A DNA stretch of 64,000 nucleotides, taken from positions 3,802,501-3,866,500 of the forward strand of contig LT629764.1 in the NCBI GenBank assembly GCA_900105225.1, written 5' to 3'. Below, piece after piece: positions 34,014 through 42,500 of this stretch. Below the pieces are notes generated by a model, which saw only the letters and a list, made by a program, of their open reading frames with translations, did no database searches and was not told the origin of the DNA. Source of the DNA: Paenibacillaceae bacterium GAS479. Lineage in GTDB: Bacteria; Bacillota; Bacilli; Paenibacillales; Paenibacillaceae. Positions within the stretch are counted from its first letter, which is position 1. Every line of letters begins with the position of its first letter. The translations under genes and the position numbers were made by a program.

Positions 34014-34152
34014 AACGGAACTGAGGAGCGTTATTTGGATCCGAAATGAAGATTTCACTGCTAAATTCCCTCAATAGCGTCTCTCAGTTCCGTTACGCTT
34101 CGAAATTCTTCGATCATGCTGGAATAAGGCTTCTCAGTTCCTTTACGCTTGG
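34014..34152. repeat. Dispersed AACGGAACT element, three copies
   Basis: Plus copy CTAACGGAACTGAGGAGCGT (about 34014-34036), an inverted copy (about 34073-34099) and a shorter inverted copy (about 34128-34152, CTCAGTTCCTTTACGCT). Same family as the array at 22722-22907 but with A for T in the core. Confidence 0.8.
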
Positions 34153-34166
34153 GGAGGTGCTCAGCC

Positions 34167-34814
34167 TCAACCGAATTGGAGCGTGCCGAACCATTCCGAT
34201 AGGTGGAAGTTCGGTTGGGCAGACTTAATTTCGGACCAGCATCCATAATGGGGAAGCGCGGTTTCGTCTCCGCATTTGTAGAAGTTTCCCCGCATGCGTG
34301 CTCCGGGCGCCGGACGGAAGTCCGGAAATAAATCAGAAAGCCACTGCAACGGCAGCGTGGCACGCACGCTCCAATACGTTTGGCCTGATGCTTCATCATG
34401 CAGCCCTGTGGCCGTCTCGATGAGCAGAGGTGGATGGCTATCGGGGGGGAGCAAAGTTCGTTCATCTCGATCAGCGCCTATGCCTAGCAGCCTTGTTCCG
34501 GCTGCATTTATTTCGAGATTGAGGTAGCGCGGGTCTTTGTCGGGCGAAGGTTGAAAGAAGAACTCAACGCAGCTGTCCTTGTACACCGGGTCATTGGGGG
34601 ATTGGAACCGCAAGAGCGGATTTTCCTCGAAAACTCGAAATACGAGTTGCAGGTCATGCTCGGTATAGGTAAGAGCAGCCTCGGTGCGAGGTCTGTACCC
34701 ATTGTCCATCCAGAGAAAATGGGATATCTCAGCAATATTCGCGTTATCCGCCAAATTCCAAGCGGCATCGCGACTAGAGGTATCGAGCTTGCGGATCAGA
34801 TAGTTACTCTCCAT
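34167..34814 (-). CDS. CBM9-like carbohydrate-binding domain protein
   Basis: 215 residues, a single beta-sandwich of the CBM9/DOMON-like group: ALTYTEHDLQLVFRVFEENP, VYKDSCVEFFFQPSP, YLNLEINAAGTRLLGIG, WSVRATLPLQWL and the closing RGNFYKCGDETALPHYGCW...PNFHLSEWFGTLQF pattern typical of stand-alone domains annotated as carbohydrate family 9 binding-like. No signal peptide is visible, so it would act in the cytoplasm; role unknown. ATG 34814 behind GAAGGAGGGG. Confidence 0.8.
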   Translation of the reverse strand: MESNYLIRKLDTSSRDAAWNLADNANIAEISHFLWMDNGYRPRTEAALTYTEHDLQLVFRVFEENPLLRFQSPNDPVYKDSCVEFFFQPSPDKDPRYLNLEINAAGTRLLGIGADRDERTLLPPDSHPPLLIETATGLHDEASGQTYWSVRATLPLQWLSDLFPDFRPAPGARMRGNFYKCGDETALPHYGCWSEIKSAQPNFHLSEWFGTLQFG

Positions 34815-35148
34815 GGTCGTCCCCTCCTTCTTCTTTAATCAGATTAGCATGATCGTTTGCCAATCCGCTATACATAATTGACCAGCCTAACCCGGTCAAC
34901 GGCATTCAAGTTCACGCACAACAAGCCATTGCACAAAGCCATTGCACAACAAAAAGAACGTCCCCAATCCGCTATGCGGTTTCGAGACGTTTTTTTGAAC
35001 AGCCCTGCATCGCAGCTTGCTTCGCACTACCTGCATCGCAGTTCCAGCTAGCAAACTACCCTCAGGGCGGAGCCAGATTGTCGAGTCCCTCAGTTTCGAG
35101 TCCTTCGTATCGAGTCCTCCGTGTCAAGTCCTCGTGTCGAGTCCTTCA
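34815..35148. other. Intergenic stretch with terminator and short TCGAGTCCT repeats
   Basis: 334 bp. A hairpin with AACGTC/GACGTT arms and inner CCGC/GCGG stem (about 34958-34995) has T-runs on both sides and probably ends the YheC/D transcript. At 35079-35142, TCGAGTCC (one copy TCAAGTCC) recurs five times at 13-17-bp spacing. No gene. Confidence 0.55.
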
Positions 35149-35952
35149 TCAGGGCGCTTTTTTAGCTTTCATGCAGTTCAGCTTGTAGCGGCGTCCGTAC
35201 CCTTTGGCGTACTCTACAATGCGGTCGATGATCTCCTTGTCATCGAGCTTTGTGAACGGACATGGATCAGGAAGGGTATTAACCTCTAAAATCCAAGGTT
35301 TCAGTTTTTGGTCGATGGCGATGTCCAGCCCAAGCTCGTTCAAGCGGGGATAATCTTCACTAAGCTTTTTGGCTGTAAGCAGCGCCAGCCCATCCATCTG
35401 CTTCAGCAGCTGCACGGCCCGAACCTTCCCGCATACGGGACGTAGCAGATCCATAGGAGCATAAATCGTCCCTCCTTGGCTGCCGTTCGATACGATTTTT
35501 TTCGGATGAGCGACCCGCGCTACCGTGCCGGTGCATTCCCACTCCCCCGATGGATTGCGCTGAACCATGATGCGAAAGTCATATACGCGCCCCTCATGTT
35601 TGAGGAGGTGAATGCCTCGCTGGACCAGATACATCTTTTCGTCAGTAAGCTTTTGGAGCGAACGGTGCAGAGAAGCGAGCGTTTCGAAGCGATAAACGCG
35701 GGTGTCTCTTTGATATTGAAAGCCATATTTGGTTTTCTCTACTCTTATAACACCGATGCCCTTGCTGCCCTTATCAGGTTTTACATAGACCATTCGGTAC
35801 TGATCGAGCATAGATGTCAGCTTGCTCAGGCTCAGCCAACGGGTAGCCGGAATATGCTTCTTCAGCTTTTGACTGCGAAGGAGAATATCCGTTTTGTTCA
35901 TTTTGCTCGATACGGTTAGCTTGGCACGGCTCGAGTCATCGTCGTTAGACAT
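35149..35952 (-). CDS. YheC/YheD-type ATP-grasp protein (spore-coat associated family)
   Basis: 267 residues. The ATP-grasp core is visible: YVKPDKGSKGIGVIRVE (about 55-71), MYLVQRGIHLLKHEGRVYDFRIMVQR, then GTVARVAHPKKIVSNGSQGG, and the metal-binding end LGLDIAIDQKLKPWILEVNTLPD. Family members sit in the spore coat of Bacillus; the reaction (an amide or ester bond formed with ATP) is unproven. It is shorter than YheC/D proteins that carry an N-terminal extension. ATG 35952 behind GGAGGAGAG. Divergent from the diaminopropionate operon with a 185-bp shared upstream region. Confidence 0.85.
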   Translation of the reverse strand: MSNDDDSSRAKLTVSSKMNKTDILLRSQKLKKHIPATRWLSLSKLTSMLDQYRMVYVKPDKGSKGIGVIRVEKTKYGFQYQRDTRVYRFETLASLHRSLQKLTDEKMYLVQRGIHLLKHEGRVYDFRIMVQRNPSGEWECTGTVARVAHPKKIVSNGSQGGTIYAPMDLLRPVCGKVRAVQLLKQMDGLALLTAKKLSEDYPRLNELGLDIAIDQKLKPWILEVNTLPDPCPFTKLDDKEIIDRIVEYAKGYGRRYKLNCMKAKKAP

Positions 35953-36137
35953 CGTACAACTCTCCTCCAGATCTAACTAGTTTTGATATCCTATGTACTC
36001 GAGGTCGACGCAGCATGGACGATAGCCCGTTGCAGTTAAACTATCAAAGGAGTGAGCATAACCAGCACAAGAGCCTGCAAAAAAGCATAGGGTATACCAT
36101 GAAAAATAACGCCTGCATGGGGAAAGGGGAGTGGATC
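35953..36137. promoter_or_regulatory. Shared upstream region of YheC/D and diaminopropionate operon
   Basis: It contains five different 6-bp palindromes in 41 bp: AGATCT (35969), ACTAGT (35976), GATATC (35985), CTCGAG (35998) and GTCGAC (36004). No clear promoter or operator could be assigned. In-frame ATGs at 36015, 36099 and 36117 lack well-placed ribosome binding sites. Confidence 0.5.
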
Positions 36138-37367
36138 ATGCCTCCTGCAGATTGGAAAGAACTTTCCAGCCTGATGAAGGCGCGGTTTCCCTGGCTGGAG
36201 CAGCTGATGGATTCCGACTCGGACTGGGAGCGGCTGCCGCTCATGACCGCTTCGATTCTCGAAGCGTTCTATTATACAGCCGACAATCCGCTTGCGGAGC
36301 GCAGCGGCATGCGCAGCTATCGCACCTCGGGCACAAGTTCGGGCAGACGCAAAACGATCTACTACTCGGATCAGGATGAGGAGCACTATTTAAACATCAA
36401 GCTGGACGTATTCCGGGCTATTTTGAAGCCGTTCGGTTATCGGTCGGCGGTATCGGATATGGGCACCGGGCATGCTGAGGCGACGGCGGCTGAAGTGTTT
36501 CGCAGCCTTGGCATGAGCGTCGAGACGCTGCCCTATCAGCTGCCGATCCGCGAGCATATTGAGCGCTTGGAGCAATTGCAGTCCGAAGTGCTGTATACGA
36601 TGCCTTCCATCCTTGACCGGATTCTTGCGGCCGCCGATGATCCCTCCGCGCTAGGCATCCGTCATGTTGTGCTCGTCGGAGAGATGGCATCGCCCGGCTG
36701 GCGCCTGCGCGCTGCTGAGCGCTTAGGAATTCCTGCTGAGCATATCGCAGACACATACGGCTCAATTGAGATTGGTACGATTGCCCATTACTCACCGGAG
36801 CATGGGCGGTTTTTGCTCGCAGACGGTTTGTTCGCTGAAGGTGTGCCAGCCGAATCGCTCGGAGAGGGGCTGGAACCGCTACCCCCAGGGGAGCAGGTGC
36901 TCGTGCTGACTTCTTTGATCCGCGACAGCTTCCCTGCTCTTCGGTATGTCACTTATGACGTAGTACGCGGATTGGAGAGTATTACCGTGGACGGTCAATT
37001 GCGGCAAAGCTTCTGCAGCATCGTCAAGCGGATTGGACCGGATCTTAAGCACGGTGAAAAAATCAGCATCTACGACATCGAAAATGCGGTCAGCCGTCAT
37101 TTGCCGGATGCTCGCATCCGAGTCCATGTAACGGGCAACGCGCTGAGCGTGCGCGTCGACAGCAACTCGGCGGATACAGCGATGCTGGATTCCATCCGGC
37201 AAGAGATCGAGAAGCGTAATCCCGACATCGGAGGGATGATTCGCAGCGGTATTTTGAGCGGCATAGAGGTAACACGTGAGCGCTTTGATGAAGATGCACA
37301 AGGCGGCCCGATCAAGCAGAAAAAAATCTACTACCATAACGGGGGTAAAACGCTTGAACCTGAATGA
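36138..37367 (+). CDS. PaaK-like adenylate-forming enzyme (acyl/aminoacyl ligase)
   Basis: 409 residues from ATG 36138, chosen because AAAGGGGAG is 6 nt upstream; the frame is open from 36015. ANL-superfamily signs: SYRTSGTSSGRRKTIYYS (P-loop-like A3 motif), VVLVGEMASPGWR, DTYGSIEIGTIAHYS (A5), FPALRYVTYDVVRG (A7-like) and a C-terminal KQKKIYYHNG lysine. Most like phenylacetate-CoA ligase/coenzyme F390 synthetase proteins. It would activate a carboxylic acid as an adenylate; the acceptor is unknown. It overlaps the SbnA-like gene by 14 nt, tying it to L-2,3-diaminopropionate synthesis. No carrier protein is encoded nearby. Confidence 0.8.
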   Translation: MPPADWKELSSLMKARFPWLEQLMDSDSDWERLPLMTASILEAFYYTADNPLAERSGMRSYRTSGTSSGRRKTIYYSDQDEEHYLNIKLDVFRAILKPFGYRSAVSDMGTGHAEATAAEVFRSLGMSVETLPYQLPIREHIERLEQLQSEVLYTMPSILDRILAAADDPSALGIRHVVLVGEMASPGWRLRAAERLGIPAEHIADTYGSIEIGTIAHYSPEHGRFLLADGLFAEGVPAESLGEGLEPLPPGEQVLVLTSLIRDSFPALRYVTYDVVRGLESITVDGQLRQSFCSIVKRIGPDLKHGEKISIYDIENAVSRHLPDARIRVHVTGNALSVRVDSNSADTAMLDSIRQEIEKRNPDIGGMIRSGILSGIEVTRERFDEDAQGGPIKQKKIYYHNGGKTLEPE

Positions 37368-38340
37368 AGGAATTGCAGCAGCCATCGGTCATACACCTCT
37401 GATTCGTCTGGAGCGGCTGTTCCCCGGGAGTCGGTTCCAGGTGTTTGCCAAGCTGGAAGGGATGAATCCGGGCGGCAGCGCCAAGGATCGATCAGCTCTG
37501 CATATGCTGCGCGAGGCGATTCGGCGCGGCGACATTACAGACCAGAGCACTGTCATCGAGTCGAGCTCGGGCAATCTGGCGATCAGTTTAGCTCAGCTAT
37601 GCCGCTATTTGGAGTTGCGTTTTATTTGCGTCGTCGACCCCCGGACTACGGAGACTCATAAGGCGATCATTCGCTCTTACGGAGGGGAAATTGATCTTGT
37701 CTCCCAGCCTGATGCGGCTACGGGCGAGTTTCTGCCTGCGCGGATCAGCAGGGTGAGGGAGCTGCTGCAGGAAATCCCGCATGCCTACTGGACGAATCAG
37801 TACGGCAACCTCGATAATGCACGAGCACACCAGCAGATGACGATGAAAGAGATCGCGGAGCAGCTCGGCCCCGTGGATTATCTGTTCTGCGGAGTCAGTT
37901 CCTGCGGAACGATTCGCGGCTGTGCGGACTATATCCGGGGCCAACAATGGCCGACACAAGTGGTAGCCGTAGATTCACAGGGAAGTATTTTATTCGGCGG
38001 CAAGAGTGGACCTCGCAAGTTCCCGGGGCTCGGTGCTGCAATTTTGCCGGGACTGCATGAGATTGACCTCGCAAATGAAGTCATCCAGGTGTCGGATGCC
38101 GAATGCGTATGGGGCTGCCGGGAGCTGGTCCACTTTGAAGCAATCCTGGCGGGAGCTTCTTCCGGAGGTGTCGTGGCGGCAATCCGCCGACTGAGCGGCA
38201 GCATTCCTGACGGTGCGGTATGTGCGGCTATTTTGGCGGATCGCGGCGAACGGTATTTGGATACGATTTATAACGATGAGTGGGTGAGGCGTGAACTGGA
38301 TGTTTATCCCCATGAGTGGGAAAGAGGAGCGCAGCTATGA
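37354..38340 (+). CDS. sbnA: SbnA-like N-(2-amino-2-carboxyethyl)-L-glutamate synthase
   Basis: PLP enzyme of the cysteine synthase fold. In Staphylococcus SbnA joins O-phospho-L-serine and glutamate into ACEGA, the first step to L-2,3-diaminopropionate. 328 residues from TTG 37354, with GGGGGT 8-9 nt upstream inside the previous gene. Seen: GHTPLIRLERLF, EGMNPGGSAKDRSA with PLP lysine K44, ESSSGNLAISLAQ, and GVSSCGTIRG in place of the usual GTGGT phosphate loop, as in SbnA. The MSALMK start at 37276 would sit deep in the upstream gene. Its TGA overlaps the SbnB-like ATG (ATGA), so the operon is tightly coupled. Confidence 0.9.
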   Translation: MNLNEGIAAAIGHTPLIRLERLFPGSRFQVFAKLEGMNPGGSAKDRSALHMLREAIRRGDITDQSTVIESSSGNLAISLAQLCRYLELRFICVVDPRTTETHKAIIRSYGGEIDLVSQPDAATGEFLPARISRVRELLQEIPHAYWTNQYGNLDNARAHQQMTMKEIAEQLGPVDYLFCGVSSCGTIRGCADYIRGQQWPTQVVAVDSQGSILFGGKSGPRKFPGLGAAILPGLHEIDLANEVIQVSDAECVWGCRELVHFEAILAGASSGGVVAAIRRLSGSIPDGAVCAAILADRGERYLDTIYNDEWVRRELDVYPHEWERGAQL

Positions 38341-39299
38341 TCTACTTGCATGATGAACACATTCGGGAGCTAGGTGTAGACTGGATCAAGCTAATTGATC
38401 TCACAGAAGACGCGATTCGGACGAGAGACCAGGGCGAGAGCGCCAGTCCGCTCAAATCGTATTTGCGTTTCCCGGGAACGCCTAACCGAATCATTGCTAC
38501 ACCGGCTTATTTGGGCGGAGGGACGGAGCTTGCTGGCATCAAGTGGATCGCCGGTTTCCCAGACAATATCGGTCTTGGACTGCCTCGTGCACACAATATG
38601 ATTGTGCTGAATGACTCCTCCACGGGCCAGCCGCTTGCCGTCCTGAGATGCAATTTATTGAATGGCTTGCGCGCAGCTGCGGTGAGCGGTCTGATGCTCC
38701 GCGCTTACGCGGCTTCACGGTCGGATGAAGAGATTCGGCTTGGCATTATCGGTTGGGGGCCGATTGGTCGCCTTCATTTAGATATGGCTGCCGCCTTGCT
38801 TGGCAATCGGCTTTCGCGCGTCATGTTGTATGATCTTCAAGGAGTAGACATTGCGACTGTACCTGAACCGTTGCGCGACAAGACGGAGATTCTCTCCAAT
38901 TGGCGGGAGTTGTATCGGCAGTCCAATGTAATCGCAACTTCTACCGTGGCCAAGAGTCGCTACATCGACGAGAAACCTCCGGGTGGCAGTCTACTTTTAA
39001 ACGTATCGCTGCGAGATTACGAGCCGGAGAGCATGGCGGATGTGAAGGCTGTTTTCGTAGACGACTGGCGGGAAGTTTGCCGCGAAAATACCGATGTTGA
39101 GCAGCTGCATTTGCAGCAAGGACTGACTCAGTCCGGGACGCGCACGCTGGCGGATTTAGTATGCCGAGATGCGTTAGCGGAGTTTCCAGGCGAGACGATT
39201 TTTTTCAATCCGATGGGGCTAGGCATCTTCGATATTGCTATTGCAGGTTATTATTATCGAAAAGCACGGCAGTTGAAACATGGAATCAGATTGGAGTAA
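38337..39299 (+). CDS. sbnB: SbnB-like dehydrogenase, L-2,3-diaminopropionate forming
   Basis: Ornithine cyclodeaminase/mu-crystallin fold; in Staphylococcus SbnB oxidatively splits ACEGA with NAD+ into L-2,3-diaminopropionate and 2-oxoglutarate. 320 residues from ATG 38337 (AGAGGAG upstream, ATGA overlap with the SbnA-like gene). Seen: YLHDEHIRELGVDW at the start, GIKWIAGFPDNI, LRCNLLNGLRAAAVSGL, the Rossmann motif GIIGWGPIGRLHLD, LLLNVSLRDYEPES and NPMGLGIFDIAIA. Last gene of the operon; no NRPS, siderophore synthetase, exporter or receptor follows. Confidence 0.9.
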   Translation: MIYLHDEHIRELGVDWIKLIDLTEDAIRTRDQGESASPLKSYLRFPGTPNRIIATPAYLGGGTELAGIKWIAGFPDNIGLGLPRAHNMIVLNDSSTGQPLAVLRCNLLNGLRAAAVSGLMLRAYAASRSDEEIRLGIIGWGPIGRLHLDMAAALLGNRLSRVMLYDLQGVDIATVPEPLRDKTEILSNWRELYRQSNVIATSTVAKSRYIDEKPPGGSLLLNVSLRDYEPESMADVKAVFVDDWREVCRENTDVEQLHLQQGLTQSGTRTLADLVCRDALAEFPGETIFFNPMGLGIFDIAIAGYYYRKARQLKHGIRLE

Positions 39300-39381
39300 A
39301 GGAGCGGCGCGGTCTGACTCTCGTTGAGATGCCAGGCCGTTTCCCTCTGCAATGCAGGAGCTGTCCAATGGAAAATTATGC

Positions 39382-39410
39382 TTGACGATAAATGAAAGCG
39401 TAACTAAAAT
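39382..39410 (+). promoter_or_regulatory. Sigma-A promoter of the amylopullulanase gene
   Basis: TTGACG (39382-39387), 17 bp, TAAAAT (39405-39410). The predicted start of transcription falls in the cre-like site at 39416, giving a leader of about 160 nt. Confidence 0.75.
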
Positions 39411-39415
39411 GGGGA

Positions 39416-39429
39416 TGCAAACGTTTTCT
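39416..39429. promoter_or_regulatory. cre-like operator over the amylopullulanase transcription start
   Basis: TGCAAACGTTTTCT fits the cre pattern except the last base and lies 6 bp past the -10 box, where a bound repressor would block initiation. Confidence 0.6.
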
Positions 39430-39512
39430 TGTTAGCGCCTTATCGTTGCATGCGGAGGCTAAACCTGATCTCATCGGGAGACCGCCTCACTGCGACTTAT
39501 TTTTCTCCAAAT

Positions 39513-39528
39513 GCGCAAACGTTTGCCC
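39513..39528. promoter_or_regulatory. Second LacI-type operator in the amylopullulanase leader
   Basis: GCAAACGTTTGC (39515-39526) is a perfect 12-bp palindrome with the AACGTT core, about 95 bp downstream of the first operator. Confidence 0.6.
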
Positions 39529-39578
39529 TTATTGGGAAGTTAGTCATAATCGTCATTTATTTCGGAGGGGGTTCTCTT

Positions 39579-42500
39579 TTGGACATGAGTTTATCAGCAA
39601 AGGGCAAGCGAACATGGTCAATCATTGTGATTTTTTCTCTCCTCGTTTCGATATTTACGGTTGCTCCGGCACAGGCAAACACGGGGACAGCATCGGCTCC
39701 AGCCGATGAGAGCGTTGTAACACAGGTATACGCAGCAGCTTCACCAATTCCGGAAAACCATCTGCGTGTACACTACAATCGCACCGACGGCAATTATAAA
39801 GAGTGGGGGCTTTGGACTTTTGACGATGTAGCTGTACCTTCTACAAACTGGTCGTCAGGAGCAACGCCGTTCCCGGAAGGACAGACGGACAGCTATGGGG
39901 TATACGTGGACATTCCTCTAAAGGAGGGGGCCCAAAATATCGGCCTCATTGCCCTGAAGCCTGCAAATGGTGAAAAGGATGGCGGCGACAAGAAGTTTGC
40001 CCTCGCATCGCCAAAAATGAATGAGGTATGGCTCAAGCAAGGTTCTGACGCAGTTCAAAACTTCCAACCTGTCGAGCTTCCAGCCGATACGGTGCGGATT
40101 CATTACCAGCGGGATGATCAAAATTATGCTCCGTATGGGTTATGGCTTTGGGATGATGTGAAAACGCCTTCAAGTTCATGGCCTGCCGACATAGTTAAGT
40201 TCACAGCTGATCAAACCGATGGTTACGGCGCTTATATGGACATCAAGCTAGCTTCAGCAGGGAAGAAAATCGGCTTTTTAGTTACGGATCCTGACAGGGG
40301 CGATGCCGGCAAGGATGGGGGCGATAAGCGCTTTGTCTCGTTGGAACAGTACAAACATCTCTTTATCAAACAGGGGGATAACACCGTTTATGTTTCTCCT
40401 TTTGGAGAACTCCCAGCGGTTGATGCTCCTCCGGCACTGCTTTCCGCTCAGGTGCTTCCAGAAGGCAGGCTGCATCTTAATTTCAGCAAAACGGCTGGCC
40501 TGGAAGGGGACAAGCTGAAAAGCGAGCTTGAAATTAAGGATAAATCCGGCGCGGCCGTTACTATTAGCAATGTGGAGATTACCGGGCCGACAGCAGTAAA
40601 AGTAACGGCAGCATTCACCTCGGAGCAGGCTCCGCTTAAGCTGACCTATGGGGGAAAAACGGTCAACGCCGCTGTAGGCTGGATGATGATGGACGAGTTG
40701 TACGCCTACGAGGGCGACGATCTTGGTGCCACTTATGCCGGAGGCGGAGCTGTGCTCAAGCTGTGGACGCCAACAGCATCTTCCGTTGCGGTGAACGTAT
40801 ACGACGGAGCGGACGCTACAAAGCATCTCGGTCAGATCAACTTGAGCAAAGGTGATCGCGGCGTTTGGTCGGTTGAGCTGAAGCCGGGCGACCTTGGCAT
40901 AAACGATTTCAAGAACTATTTTTATCAATATGAAGTGACGAATAATGGCGTGACAAAGCGAGTGCTTGACCCGTATGCCAAGTCGATGGCCCAATTCAGA
41001 GTGAACACGAAGGGCGAAGCTGCTGCGGATGGAGATACGGTGGGCAAGGCAGCTATCGTTGATCTAACCGGCACCGATCCGGCCGACTTCGGATATGCGG
41101 ATATTAAAGGTTATGAAAAAAGAGAAGATGCAGTCATCTGGGAAATCCATGTGCGCGACTTCACCTCTGATCCGTCGATCAAGGACGATCTGAACAACGC
41201 CGGATGGGGTTCATACGATGCCTTCAAAGAGAAGGTCGACTACATCAAGTCGCTTGGTGTGACGCATGTGCAGCTGTTGCCGGTTATGGCCTGGTATTAC
41301 GGGGACGAATCGGCAATGAAAAATCTTGAACAGGAGTACTCGAATACCGAGAATGAGTACAACTGGGGTTATGATCCTCATAGCTACTTCTCGCCAGATG
41401 GCGCCTACTCCGAAAATCCTAGGGATCCCGAGCTGCGGATCAAGGAACTGAAGGCGATGATCGACGCAATTCATGATGCGGGTATGGGTGTCATTCTCGA
41501 CGTTGTATACACGCATATGTCTAAAGTTGATTTCCTTAACGATATTGTGCCGAACTATTTTGCCTTCCAGGATGCAAACGGTGCTTTCCTTGGCGGCTTC
41601 GGCAACAATCTGGCGACTAACCGCAAGATGGCTGAAAAGCTAATGGTCGATTCGGTGGAATACTGGTTCAAGGAATACAAAATCGATGGTATGCGCTTTG
41701 ATATGATGGGCGATGCCACCTATGGCGCGGTACAAAACGCCTATGATGCTGCTGTGGCGATCAATCCGGATGCTCTGTTTATCGGCGAGGGCTGGGCTAC
41801 ATTTGCTGGTGATAAATCCGATCCTGCCTTAACAGGAATGGGAGCTACCCAGGATTGGATGGACAAGACGAATAGCGTTGGCGTTTTCTCTGACGAATTC
41901 CGCAACGAGCTGAAGTCGGGGTACGGCAATGAGGGCGAACCGAGATTCATAACGGGCGGGGGTCGCGATATTAAGACTATTTTCAATAACATCAAAGCGC
42001 AACCAAGCAACATCAGAGAAGATGATCCCGGCGATGTGGTGCAGTACACCGAGGCTCATGACAACTTGACGCTGTTTGATATCATTGCACAGGCTACCAA
42101 GAAGGATCCCGCCGTTGAGGCCAACAACGAGGAGATTCACAAGCGGCTTCGCCTCGGCAACATGATGACGCTTACGTCTCAAGGCACTGCTTTCCTGCAT
42201 GCAGGGCAAGAATACGGACGTACGAAGCAGTGGATGGCAGAAGGTGCTCCGGAGAAGAAAGATGACTATCATGAGCTCAAAAATGAAGCCAACGAACCAT
42301 TCGGTTATTTCATTCATAACTCTTATGACTCCTCGGATGCCATCAACAAATTCGACTGGCAGCGGGCGACCAATGCTGAGGAATTCCCGGAAAACGTCTT
42401 GACCCGGGATTATACGAAAGGCATTATCGAGCTTCGCCAGTCGAGCGATGCATTCCGTTTGGGAGATCAGGAGCTTGTGAACAAGAACGTAACGCTGCTG

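Larger units (their letters stand above)
33544..34166. other. Gap with DUF4127 leader, a strong minus-strand terminator and REP-like elements
   Basis: 623 bp. The first 350 bp are the AT-rich upstream region of the DUF4127 gene, with a small GTACGA/TCGTAC hairpin near 33735. Then come the hairpin at 33907-33955 and three AACGGAACT elements (34014-34152). No gene is supported. Confidence 0.65.
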
